From assembly GCF_030544485.1 (NCBI RefSeq), contig NZ_CP130610.1, positions 2,232,001 through 2,296,000 on the forward strand: DNA of 64,000 bases, in the 5' to 3' direction. Below are positions 20,004 to 28,747 of the stretch, piece by piece. Numbering within the stretch: the first letter of the stretch is position 1; the number at the start of each line of letters is the position of its first letter. Below the pieces are notes generated by a model, which was not told the DNA's origin, did no database searches, and saw only the letters and a program-made list of their open reading frames with translations. The position numbers and the translations under genes were made by a program. Source of the DNA: Halomonas sp. HAL1. GTDB lineage: Bacteria > Pseudomonadota > Gammaproteobacteria > Pseudomonadales > Halomonadaceae.

Positions 20004-21710
20004 TTATTCACTCAAGCATTGGCTAAGTTTACCGGCATCTAGATGCCAGTGGTACTCGACGCCAGGCAATAGGTTCAGCGAACTAATTTGATGGACAAAG
20101 AAAATAGCCGTGCGATTAACAAGCCATTTATCAAGTGAAGCAGCGACATGCTGTGCCGTTTTGGCATCAACGCCCGCAAATGGCTCATCAAGAATCACTA
20201 GTTGCGGGTTGCATAGCATCAGGCGGGCCAATGCCAAACGCCTACCCTGACCACCCGAAAGCTGCTGGCCTTTCTCGCCCACCGCCGTAGCTAAGCCTTT
20301 CGGCAGCTGTTCAACCCAGCTATCCAAGGCAACGTCACTCAATACGTCCCAAAGCATGTTATCGCTAGCGGCGGGGCTGGCAATACGCAAGTTCTCGGCT
20401 AAAGAAGCATCAAACAGATCCACTTGCTGAGTGAGTATGGCGAAGTGTTTGGCACGGCTCTCCTCCGAGAGTTGCCACGCTGGCACGCCGCCTACCATCA
20501 CCTCACCCTGCGTGGCTCTTAAACGTCCCACCAACACACTGGCTAAAGACGATTTACCGGCCCCGGAGTTACCGGTAATCACCGCTCGCTTTCCAGCGGG
20601 CAGCTGAAAATCAATACGACTTAACGCGGGCTCTAATGTTTGCGCATAATGAAGAGAGAACTGATTCGCCTGAATGCTTAAACCAACATCATTAGGTAGC
20701 GTAACCGCGGAGACAGCCGACGGTGGCTCACCGGTGAACTCATTTAACCGGCGCACCGCCGCGTAGCTCGCGCCCAGCTTCACAAAACTAGCGGGCAGCG
20801 TCAGGTAGGCTTCGTTCACCCCCAATGCAATCAATACCGCCATGACTACAATAGGCCCCGTCACCAGCTGCTGGCTAAATATCAAGCTGGCCAGCCACAG
20901 TACTGCCAACACCATCAAACCACTAACGGCACTCACCAAGCAGTTTAACAACGCTGTCTTGCGACCTAAACGGCGCTGATTACTGAACGCCTGCTTTTCT
21001 TGGCTAGCGATAAGCGTCCGGTGCCACTGGGTAGTTTGATAACTCATCAGCTCAGCCGAGGCCTGCACTTGATCAACCACTAGGCGGCGCAAGGACTGCT
21101 GATCCACTACCTGCTGATAGCTTTGCGAAAATCCCCAGGTAGCAGCAAAGAGAGTCACCAGCAACCAGAGCAAGCCCAATGTCACCGCCATCAGCAAGGC
21201 AACGCTGGGCAACCAAATAGCCACAAAAAGCGACACAGCCACCATGCCAAGCAGCGTCACTAACGGTGGCACTAAAAGGCGCAGGTATAAATTATCCAGG
21301 GTATCGATATCCGCCGTTAACCGGCTAAGCCAGTCACTGGCACGCTTACCATGCAAACGAGCATCGTCTAGCCGCGTTAAATAGCCAAACACGCGATAAC
21401 GCAAGTCAGCAAGCAGCGTTAACACCGTATTATGGTTATAGAGCCGCTCAATATAACGCGCAATAGTACGTGCCAAGGCGAAGAAACGAATGCCGCCACC
21501 GGGAACATAAACATCGAGTCGCGCAGGAATACCCAGCGCTAAGGCGATACCGGCCAGGGCACTGGCCGTAATAAACCAGCCCGACAAACCCAGCAGGGCA
21601 AGCCCAGCGATAAGAGTGACCCAAACCAGCAAAGCACCCACCAAAAAGCGCTGACGCCGTCGCACTAACAGCTGCAGCCAGGGAAGGAAGTCTCGAAAAA
21701 TGGAACTCAT
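20004..21710 (-). CDS. cydC: Thiol exporter ABC transporter subunit CydC
   Basis: One half of the CydDC exporter, which sends cysteine and glutathione to the periplasm and is needed to assemble bd-type oxidases. The 568-residue protein has an N-terminal six-span membrane domain (about 20-310) and a C-terminal ATPase: Walker A ITGNSGAGKSS, signature LSGGQGRRLALARLM, Walker B LVILDEPFAGVD, and a switch His in IFFVHQ. It overlaps cydD by 4 nt (ATGA). It is the last gene of cydABDC. Confidence 0.93.
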   Translation of the reverse strand: MSSIFRDFLPWLQLLVRRRQRFLVGALLVWVTLIAGLALLGLSGWFITASALAGIALALGIPARLDVYVPGGGIRFFALARTIARYIERLYNHNTVLTLLADLRYRVFGYLTRLDDARLHGKRASDWLSRLTADIDTLDNLYLRLLVPPLVTLLGMVAVSLFVAIWLPSVALLMAVTLGLLWLLVTLFAATWGFSQSYQQVVDQQSLRRLVVDQVQASAELMSYQTTQWHRTLIASQEKQAFSNQRRLGRKTALLNCLVSAVSGLMVLAVLWLASLIFSQQLVTGPIVVMAVLIALGVNEAYLTLPASFVKLGASYAAVRRLNEFTGEPPSAVSAVTLPNDVGLSIQANQFSLHYAQTLEPALSRIDFQLPAGKRAVITGNSGAGKSSLASVLVGRLRATQGEVMVGGVPAWQLSEESRAKHFAILTQQVDLFDASLAENLRIASPAASDNMLWDVLSDVALDSWVEQLPKGLATAVGEKGQQLSGGQGRRLALARLMLCNPQLVILDEPFAGVDAKTAQHVAASLDKWLVNRTAIFFVHQISSLNLLPGVEYHWHLDAGKLSQCLSE

Positions 21711-23380
21711 AGGATTGCCTCTACCAACTCGCCCTTATTAAAAGCAAAGTGGCGCTGGGCAACGGCAATCACCTCTGGATGGTGAGTCGCTATCACCAGA
21801 GTGCGTCCCTGCTGGGCAAGCTCAAGCAAAGCCGACATAACGAACTGCTCAGTCTCCTGATCTAAGCTCGCTGTAGGCTCATCCAACAGCACTAGCGGAG
21901 CATTGCTGAGATATACGCGCGCAAGAGCAAGGCGCTGGGCCTGCCCACCTGACAACCCGACTCCGCGTTCACCAATTAGCGTATCCAGGCCATCAGGCAG
22001 CTGGGTTAAAAGAGACCCAAAACCTGCTCGCTGAAGCGCAGCCACCATTTCTTCACGGGAAGCGCGAGGTGACGCTAAACAAAGATTATCAATCAAGCTG
22101 CCATGCAAGAGGCAAGGCTGCTGATCTAACCAAGCGTATTGGCTATTGTCTTGACGGCGATACTCACCTGAACTTGGGGCAATAAAGCCTGCAAGCAACG
22201 CCAGCAGGGTCGATTTCCCACTGCCCGAGGCTCCGCTAATCGCCACCACCTCTCCCTGTTTAATCGTAAGATTAATAGGGCCAATGACGTGCCCACGTAC
22301 GGGATAAGCAACGCTAACGGTCGTTAACTCAATTACCGATGACGCCGATAACGGCGGTATAGAGTCACGCTCACTCACAAAGGAGGGTTGATTGAGTATA
22401 CTCACCACGCTTTCAGCAGCCCCCAGCGCCGCCGCACGGTCATGGTAATGCTGAGACAGCGTGCGCAAAGGCTGGAAAAACTCAGGAGCCAGCAATAGCA
22501 CTGCTAAGCCTGAAAAAAGCGTGAGTGACGATGAAGGCCCATACTCGATATAACCCAGCAGTCCGAAGCCCACATACATGGCCACAACGGCAATCGCTAC
22601 CGAGGAAAAAAACTCAAGTACCGCGGAGGAAAGGAAGGCCAGGCGCAAAGTACGCATACTAAGACGCCGATAACTATCAGTGGCATGCCAGACATCCTGC
22701 TGGGCAGCTGACGTCCGCCCAAACAGTTGCAGCGTGGTCATACCGCGCACACGGTCAATAAAGTGGGCTGAAAGACGTGAGACGGCAACGAATTGATCAC
22801 GATTAAGACGTTCAGCGCCCATACCCACCAGCGCCATAAAAAGGGGTATAAGCGGGGCAGAAAGCAGCAAAAACAGTGCTACCAAATAGTCCAGCCACCC
22901 CACCACCGCCACTATTAATAGCGGTAAATAAAGCGTAATTCTCAGTTGCGGATAAAAGCGTGCAAAATAGCCTTCCAACGTATCAATGTGCTCAACCACC
23001 TGACTGGCTAGAGAGCCGCTATGTTGGCTGGTCAGCCAAATCGGCCCTAGCGCGGACAATTTATCCAACAGCTGAGCCCTGGCGCGCTGACGGATTCGCA
23101 AGCTTGCCTCCAGGCTCAAGGTCTCATGGCCCCACTGAAAGGCTGCACGTAACAGCACGCTACCCACCAGCAGGGCAAATACCGGCAACAGATCAATGGG
23201 TAAACGATCATGCACAATCAGTTGATCAATCAGCCACGCCAAGCCAACGACTACCACAACCGTTTGACTGCCGGCCAGCACACCGCAAAGAGCAGAGCCC
23301 AGCAGACGTTTGCGCTCTCCCCTCGCCAGCGTTTTCAGCCAGCTGCGCGGCGTAAGGGAGAACGCCTCATCAGTTACCAT
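21707..23380 (-). CDS. cydD: Thiol exporter ABC transporter subunit CydD
   Basis: Partner of CydC, 557 residues. The N-terminal membrane domain has six spans. The ATPase shows Walker A ISGASGSGKST, signature LSGGQAQRLALARV, Walker B LVLLDEPTASLD and switch His in VIATHHPE. It begins 4 nt after cydB and ends in a 4-nt overlap with cydC, so it is translated from the oxidase mRNA. The link between exporter and oxidase is well known in enterobacteria. Confidence 0.93.
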   Translation of the reverse strand: MVTDEAFSLTPRSWLKTLARGERKRLLGSALCGVLAGSQTVVVVVGLAWLIDQLIVHDRLPIDLLPVFALLVGSVLLRAAFQWGHETLSLEASLRIRQRARAQLLDKLSALGPIWLTSQHSGSLASQVVEHIDTLEGYFARFYPQLRITLYLPLLIVAVVGWLDYLVALFLLLSAPLIPLFMALVGMGAERLNRDQFVAVSRLSAHFIDRVRGMTTLQLFGRTSAAQQDVWHATDSYRRLSMRTLRLAFLSSAVLEFFSSVAIAVVAMYVGFGLLGYIEYGPSSSLTLFSGLAVLLLAPEFFQPLRTLSQHYHDRAAALGAAESVVSILNQPSFVSERDSIPPLSASSVIELTTVSVAYPVRGHVIGPINLTIKQGEVVAISGASGSGKSTLLALLAGFIAPSSGEYRRQDNSQYAWLDQQPCLLHGSLIDNLCLASPRASREEMVAALQRAGFGSLLTQLPDGLDTLIGERGVGLSGGQAQRLALARVYLSNAPLVLLDEPTASLDQETEQFVMSALLELAQQGRTLVIATHHPEVIAVAQRHFAFNKGELVEAIL

Positions 23381-23384
23381 CCGC

Positions 23385-24386
23385 TTAGTGGTATCCCTCG
23401 CCTACACGCACCTTGCCGCGGAACACCCAATACGTCCAAGAAGTGTACGCAAGGATGATGGGGATAACGAAGAGCATGCCAATCAATAAGAAAAGCTGCG
23501 ATTCTGGGGCTGAAGCTGCATCCCACAACGTATAGTTCGGGGGCACAATGACCGGCCATTTACTGACAATCAAACCTAAATAGGTAAATAAATAAATACC
23601 GATGGTGGCGATAAAAGGAATACCTTCGTCCCGACGCTTAACCGAACGATAAACCATAAACGCCGATAGCAATGCCAGCGCAGGGAATATCCAGATCAAT
23701 TGCAGATTGCCAAACCAGCGCTCCCACACCATTGGGTTAACGAACGGCGTCCAAATACTGATAATCGCGAAAACCCCTAGCACAAGCGCCAATAGCATAG
23801 GGGTAATTTTATAGGCCCAGTCTTGAATATGGCCTTCTGATTTAAGTATCAGCCAAGTTGCTCCAAGTAGCGCGTAGCCTGCCATTAAGCCAAGGCCAGT
23901 TAATACAGAAAAAGGCGTCAGCCAATCAAATGCCCCGCCCACATAGGCGAAATTCTCAACCGGGAAACCTTGAATATAAGCACCTACCACGGCACCTTGC
24001 GCAAAGGCAGCGATCGCCGACCCCCAGCAAAACGCGCGGTTCCACCAGTGCCGATTACGCCTGGACTTAAAGCGAAGCTCGAAAGCAACACCTCGGAAGA
24101 TCAACCCAGCCAACATCAAGAAAACACCAATGTATAAAGCTGGCAAAAACACCGAATAAACCAGCGGAAATGCGCCTAACAACCCTGCACCACTTAGCAC
24201 CAGCCATGTTTCGTTGCCATCCCATATTGGCGCCACCGAATTCATCATCACATCCCGAGCATCTTCATCAGGTGCAAAGGGATAAAGAATCCCCAGACCC
24301 AAATCAAATCCATCCATGAGCACGTACATCATAATGCCGAAGCCGATGATAAAGGCCCAGATCAACGTTAAATCAAACATTTCCAT
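23385..24386 (-). CDS. cydB: bd-type quinol oxidase subunit II
   Basis: A 333-residue integral membrane subunit with about nine spans. Conserved MYVLMDGFDLGLGILYPF and WDGNETWLVL near the N-terminus and SKWPVIVPPNYTLWDAASAP near the C-terminus fit the CydB/CioB family. It starts 2 nt after cydA and is followed after 4 nt by cydD. No room remains for a cydX-like small subunit gene after it. Confidence 0.94.
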   Translation of the reverse strand: MEMFDLTLIWAFIIGFGIMMYVLMDGFDLGLGILYPFAPDEDARDVMMNSVAPIWDGNETWLVLSGAGLLGAFPLVYSVFLPALYIGVFLMLAGLIFRGVAFELRFKSRRNRHWWNRAFCWGSAIAAFAQGAVVGAYIQGFPVENFAYVGGAFDWLTPFSVLTGLGLMAGYALLGATWLILKSEGHIQDWAYKITPMLLALVLGVFAIISIWTPFVNPMVWERWFGNLQLIWIFPALALLSAFMVYRSVKRRDEGIPFIATIGIYLFTYLGLIVSKWPVIVPPNYTLWDAASAPESQLFLLIGMLFVIPIILAYTSWTYWVFRGKVRVGEGYH

Positions 24387-24388
24387 GT

Positions 24389-25804
24389 TTAGCTCCTCAC
24401 CGGTTCAACGTCGTCATCATAGGGGGTATGGGCAGCCGACATAGGCCGCATCGGTCGCTTGAAGTGATTATCAGTCGTAGAGTCCTGCTCCTCAGGTAAC
24501 ATGCCGTTGCGCACGACCCGAGTGAGGTAATACACACCCGTATAAAACACTACGCCGTAGACTAAGACATAACCAATCAAAGTGAATAACGCCATTGGAC
24601 CCGTCAATGAAGGCGTCAGCCCTTCTTCATGGGTCATCATGCCGTAAACCAACCACGGAGACCGACCTGATTCAGTGACAATCCAACCCGCCAATACAGC
24701 GACAAAAGGCATCGCAATCATGCCAGTGAGTGTCTTTAAAAACAGTGGCTGTTCATAAACACGCCCCTTGCGGCGCAGGATCAGTCCTGCGAACGCTACC
24801 GCTATCATCAACAGACCAATCCCCACCATTACACGGAATGCCCAGAACACAATGATGACAGGCGGTTGCTCTTCCGGTGGCGCTTCACTGATGCCAGGAA
24901 TCTCCCCGTCAGGTGAGTGAGTAAGAATGAGGCTTGCTAGATTAGGAATACCAAACGCAAAGTGATTGGTCTGGGCCTCCTGGTCAGGAATGGCAAAAAG
25001 AAGCAATGGCACATTGGTAGAGGTCTCCCAATGACCTTCCATCGCAGCAACCTTGGTCGGCTGGTGCTCCAGAGTATTCAGCCCATGAAAATCGCCAATC
25101 ACCGCTTGAGTCGGTGCTAAAAAAAGCAGTAGCCAAAGACACATCGAAAGTGCTCGGCGGTTTGCCTCCGGATCGCGATCACGTAACAAGAACCATGCGC
25201 TAACCCCCGCCACCACAAAGCCGCCTGTTAAGAAAGAGGCAACGGCCATGTGCAAGAAGCGATATGGAAATGACGGGTTAAAGATCGCCTCGCGCCAAGA
25301 GGTAACATGGAAGCGAAAGTCGATTAGCTCCACGCCTGCTGGTGTATGCAGCCAACTGTTGGCAGATAAAATCCAAAAAGCGGAAATGAACGTCCCAATC
25401 GCCACCATAATAGAGGCAAACAGATGCACCCCTTGAGGCACCTTACCTCGACCAAACAAGAGCACGCCTAAGAAAGCGGCTTCCAGGAAGAAAGCTGTCA
25501 CCACCTCATAGCTCAACATGGGACCGAGGAAGTTAGAAGAAGCTAGGGAAAAATTGCTCCAGTTAGTCCCAAACTGAAACGACATCACAATACCTGACAC
25601 GACCCCCATTCCAAAGACAACGGCAAACACCTTTGTCCAGAAAAGCGAGAGACGATCCCAAGCTGGATTGTTGGTCTTGAAGAATAGGCCATGAAGCAGC
25701 GCAATGTAGGACGCCAGACCAATAGTAAACACGGGGAAGATCGCGTGAAACGACACAACGAATGCAAATTGCAATCGCGATAATACGAGCGGATCAAGTT
25801 CCAT
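24389..25804 (-). CDS. cydA: bd-type quinol oxidase subunit I, cyanide-insensitive-like (short Q-loop)
   Basis: A 471-residue haem-bearing subunit that oxidises quinol and reduces O2. Seen: LSRLQFAFVVSFHAIFP with the b595 ligand H20, FQFGTNWS, FLEAAFLGVLLFG, and GRSPWLVYG. The periplasmic Q-loop between EGHWET and FWAFRVMVG is short compared with the 522-residue E. coli CydA. This and the MELDPLVLSRLQFAF opening place it with the CioA-type group, often less sensitive to cyanide. That physiology is inferred from family, not shown. The gene heads the operon, with a CTAAGGAGAG ribosome site upstream and 231 bp of AT-rich upstream DNA. Confidence 0.93.
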   Translation of the reverse strand: MELDPLVLSRLQFAFVVSFHAIFPVFTIGLASYIALLHGLFFKTNNPAWDRLSLFWTKVFAVVFGMGVVSGIVMSFQFGTNWSNFSLASSNFLGPMLSYEVVTAFFLEAAFLGVLLFGRGKVPQGVHLFASIMVAIGTFISAFWILSANSWLHTPAGVELIDFRFHVTSWREAIFNPSFPYRFLHMAVASFLTGGFVVAGVSAWFLLRDRDPEANRRALSMCLWLLLFLAPTQAVIGDFHGLNTLEHQPTKVAAMEGHWETSTNVPLLLFAIPDQEAQTNHFAFGIPNLASLILTHSPDGEIPGISEAPPEEQPPVIIVFWAFRVMVGIGLLMIAVAFAGLILRRKGRVYEQPLFLKTLTGMIAMPFVAVLAGWIVTESGRSPWLVYGMMTHEEGLTPSLTGPMALFTLIGYVLVYGVVFYTGVYYLTRVVRNGMLPEEQDSTTDNHFKRPMRPMSAAHTPYDDDVEPVRS

Positions 25805-26035
25805 TTCACTCTCCTAAGGCCTGAATCGATATTCCATCAACGAGTTAACACAAGCTTAGTTGAGCCGTAATGGCAGCGCACTTTTAGTTATAAGCACTAA
25901 GCTTATTTCTTAACTATGTTAATTTTTAAACATGCTGTTCATTTAAGTCAGCATCATACATTGACAGCCTAACACCCAAGATGGGTCGCATTGACGCACC
26001 AAGCACCATAGCGGTGCGCTATTAGGAACATACGC

Positions 26036-27013
26036 CTAGCGAGACATAATAACGACGCTTACCATATAGCCGGTGTACGCGACAAAAAGCGCCAGCAGTA
26101 TCCCACCTTCCAAACGATTAATACGCCGTGGGCGGCCACGCCAAGAAAACGCAAATAGAATCATCAGTAGTGTCATACCGGTCATCACGCTCCAGTCGCG
26201 CACCAATACTTCCCGACCCGCTTCAATGGGTGCAATGACCCCTGCTAGGCCAACGACTGCCAAGCTATTAAAGAGGTTAGAACCAACCACGTTGCCCAAC
26301 ACCAAATCGTGTTCTTTCCGACGCAGAGCGCTAACAGAAGAGGCGAGTTCCGGCAGCGAGGTCCCAATAGCGACGACGGTTAGACCAATAATCAAATCAC
26401 TGACACCGAAGCGAACCGCAATTTCAACCGCCCCCCACACCAATAGACGTGAACTAGCGATCAAAAACAGCAGCCCTACCAGGGTCCACATAATGGATTT
26501 ACCCCGGGACATCGGTTTGCTATCCAGGGTCTCAGCTACTTCAGATACGATTGCGTCGTCAGGCTGACTACGTGAGCGAATAATACTAACAACGATAAAA
26601 GCCACTAATGCCAGTAAAAGACAGACGGCTTCCCAGCGTGCTACAAAACCGTCCAGCAGCATCAAGCCAGTCGCCAGCATGACTAGCATAAGTATTGGCA
26701 TTTCTTTACGGATAACGCTGGAATGAACGGCTAATGGCGAAATAAGCGCTATTAGTCCCAGTATTAAGCCGATATTAGCAATATTAGAACCGTATGCATT
26801 ACCTACCGCCAGCCCTGGGTTACCATCTATTGCCGCCAGCACCGATACCATCATTTCTGGGGCCGAGGTACCAAAACCGATGACAAGCATCCCAATTAAC
26901 AGCGGCGAAAGCCCAAGCCAACGCGATGTGGCTGCAGCGCCGTCAATAAACTTTTCGGCACTCCAAACCAATAAGATCAAACCAAACACAACCGCTAATG
27001 TGGGAAGCAGCAT
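26036..27013 (-). CDS. Calcium/sodium antiporter (CaCA family, YrbG-like)
   Basis: A 325-residue inner-membrane cation exchanger with about ten spans and the internal two-fold repeat of the CaCA family. The first alpha repeat shows GFGTSAPEMMVS (about 47-57) and GNAYGSNIANIG (71-82). The second shows AIGTSLPELASS and GNVVGSNLFNS. The Glu in each repeat (E53 and its mate) is the usual cation ligand. It matches the single-subunit E. coli YrbG type. It is upstream of cydA on the same strand but separated by 231 bp, so probably a separate unit. The start at 27013 gives the normal N-terminal span. Confidence 0.92.
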   Translation of the reverse strand: MLLPTLAVVFGLILLVWSAEKFIDGAAATSRWLGLSPLLIGMLVIGFGTSAPEMMVSVLAAIDGNPGLAVGNAYGSNIANIGLILGLIALISPLAVHSSVIRKEMPILMLVMLATGLMLLDGFVARWEAVCLLLALVAFIVVSIIRSRSQPDDAIVSEVAETLDSKPMSRGKSIMWTLVGLLFLIASSRLLVWGAVEIAVRFGVSDLIIGLTVVAIGTSLPELASSVSALRRKEHDLVLGNVVGSNLFNSLAVVGLAGVIAPIEAGREVLVRDWSVMTGMTLLMILFAFSWRGRPRRINRLEGGILLALFVAYTGYMVSVVIMSR

Positions 27014-27063
27014 TTCATGTCCTTCATGGCATAATGAACGGCACTAATTTCAACGTTTTGTTT

Positions 27064-27093
27064 CTTAGTGCCCTTCATAGCGAGGGCACTAAG
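27064..27093. repeat. Perfect 11-bp hairpin, orphan
   Basis: CTTAGTGCCCT / AGGGCACTAAG with an 8-nt loop. It lies about 50 bp before the antiporter start, between two divergent genes, where a terminator is not expected. On the plus strand it is followed by ATGATTTTAC, a weak T-run; on the minus strand no T-run follows. It could end a short unannotated RNA or act in the antiporter leader. Confidence 0.6.
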
Positions 27094-27255
27094 ATGATTT
27101 TACTAGCAACGCTAACTATCACGTTGCGACCTCTTGCTGAGGAGCTATCCTGGCAGAGAAGCAACCGGCAGTGCTGTTCATCCGTCGCCACTCGCCATTG
27201 CGCCGCAGCATCGTTGTCTAAACTGATGCCATGGTCAAGCGGCTTGCCTATGTTT

Positions 27256-27297
27256 TTGAACATTATTTCAGCCACATAGGCTTGCTATAATGTTCAA
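27256..27297. promoter_or_regulatory. Inverted repeat overlapping the likely pqiA -10 box
   Basis: TTGAACATTAT (27256-27266) and ATAATGTTCAA (27287-27297) are perfect inverted copies with 20 bp between. The right arm overlaps TATAAT at 27286-27291, 71 bp before the likely pqiA start. A second nested pair, CCTATG and CATAGG, lies around and inside it. The layout is that of a repressor or activator site, but I cannot name the protein. Confidence 0.5.
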
Positions 27298-27361
27298 TTA
27301 ACAGCTTAATTCGCCATATCCTAGTAGCTTAGCTAGGGATTCGCACTGAGAGTTTTGGTTT

Positions 27362-28747
27362 TTGCCCCCACAAAGATTAACCAAGCGCCGCACATTACCG
27401 GTCAACACACCGCTCGTTGACCGCTCGCCACCTGAGGTAAGAACTCAGCGACGGCGTTTGCGTGCCTGTCATGAATGTGACTGGGTCTCGGCGCTACCAC
27501 CACTCAGCTCCGGTGAAAAAGCCAGCTGCCCGCGCTGCTCTCATGTTTTAGTCACTCGCCACCGCTACCCAGCACAGCGGAGTATGGCACTGGCCATCGC
27601 ATCACTGATCGCGCTGATAGTAGCGGTATCATTTCCCTTTATTAGCTTTACGGTTAGCGGTGTTAGTAACCGTATTGAGCTGACTCAGACGGCCACCTCG
27701 TTGATTGGATTTCATCAGCCTATCGTCGCCATCGCCATCATAATGACGATTGTGGTACTGCCAGCCGTCTACTTATTCGGTGTACTTTGGCTTCAGTTTG
27801 GCCTTCTGCGCAATCATCCCCTGCCCTTTAGCCGGGATATTGCCCGAACATTAGCGCACTTAACGCCCTGGATGATGGCCGATGTATTTATTATTGGCGC
27901 CCTGGTAAGCCTGATCAAAATAGCGGGCCTAGCCGATGTTGAGCTAGGGATATCCTTTTGGGGATTTTGCGTGTTTGCGCTGCTACTACTGATGACCACT
28001 CAATCTATCGACGCAGATTGGATGTGGTTCTCGCTAGAGGGAGAACCCCTGGCCCCCGACGGCACTCAAACTGGAATTCCTGCCGCTGGCCAAGGGTTAA
28101 CTGGCTGCCCCACCTGCGGGCTTATTAATCGCCTATCATCACAGGGCCGAGGACATTGTATTCGCTGCCATGAAAAGCTTCACCAGCGGTTACCGCATAG
28201 CTTACAGCGCACATGGGCACTGCTGGGCGCCTCCGCGATTATGTACATTCCTGCTAATATTTACCCTATTATGACCACCACAAGCTTGGGCAACTCTTCA
28301 CCATCAACCATCATAGGCGGTGTCGTTCAACTGATACAGATGGGCTCCTGGCCAATTGCAGCCGTTATTTTCATAGCCAGCGTTATCGTACCAGTCGGCA
28401 AATTAGTTGCCTTAACCTGGCTTTGCCTAGTCGTTAGACGCAGCACCGTCTTGAATGCCCAAAGCCGTACTCGGCTTTATCGCTTAACGGAATTTATCGG
28501 CCGCTGGTCGATGGTCGATGTTTTTGTGGTCGCTATTTTGGTGGCGCTGATCCGCGCAGGATCATTAATGTCGATTACACCAGGTCCAGCTGCACTCGCC
28601 TTCGGCTCTGTGGTTGTGTTGACCATGTTGGCGGCGATGACATTTGATCCACGCTTAATATGGGATACATCACCTCCCCATAGAAACTCTCTTCGCCACT
28701 TTCTTCTTCGCCGTAAAGCGGCCACCAAGGAACCTGTTGATGGCTAA
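27362..28747 (+). CDS. pqiA: Paraquat-inducible protein A family membrane protein
   Basis: A PqiA-family integral membrane protein of about 461 residues, part of the Pqi lipid-transport system across the envelope. It has two PqiA repeats, each opening with a zinc-ribbon-like Cys pair set (CHECDW..CPRC near 37-57; CPTCGLINR..CIRCHEKL in the middle) followed by about four membrane spans. The start is uncertain: the frame opens with TTG at 27362, and a later TTG just before the first Cys motif is the only close alternative; no ATG is available before the first span. It overlaps pqiB by 8 nt, so pqiABC is an operon. Confidence 0.9.
   Translation: MPPQRLTKRRTLPVNTPLVDRSPPEVRTQRRRLRACHECDWVSALPPLSSGEKASCPRCSHVLVTRHRYPAQRSMALAIASLIALIVAVSFPFISFTVSGVSNRIELTQTATSLIGFHQPIVAIAIIMTIVVLPAVYLFGVLWLQFGLLRNHPLPFSRDIARTLAHLTPWMMADVFIIGALVSLIKIAGLADVELGISFWGFCVFALLLLMTTQSIDADWMWFSLEGEPLAPDGTQTGIPAAGQGLTGCPTCGLINRLSSQGRGHCIRCHEKLHQRLPHSLQRTWALLGASAIMYIPANIYPIMTTTSLGNSSPSTIIGGVVQLIQMGSWPIAAVIFIASVIVPVGKLVALTWLCLVVRRSTVLNAQSRTRLYRLTEFIGRWSMVDVFVVAILVALIRAGSLMSITPGPAALAFGSVVVLTMLAAMTFDPRLIWDTSPPHRNSLRHFLLRRKAATKEPVDG

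Larger units (their letters stand above)
27014..27361. other. Divergent intergenic region between antiporter and pqiA
   Basis: This 348-bp stretch has no convincing gene. It holds two perfect inverted repeats: a hairpin at 27064-27093 and an 11-bp repeat at 27256-27297 that overlaps a TATAAT box. The frames that cross it have no family features and no ribosome sites. Confidence 0.7.

Noticed and set aside
25805..25850. Possible ANR/FNR box upstream of cydA (TTGATGGAATATCGA on the minus strand)
   Set aside because: Spacing and the right half do not fit TTGAT-N4-ATCAA; a five-base spacer and a mismatch make it unconvincing.
26998..27279. Frames on both strands between the antiporter and pqiA
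   Set aside because: No ribosome site, no family pattern, and they cross two perfect inverted repeats that look regulatory.
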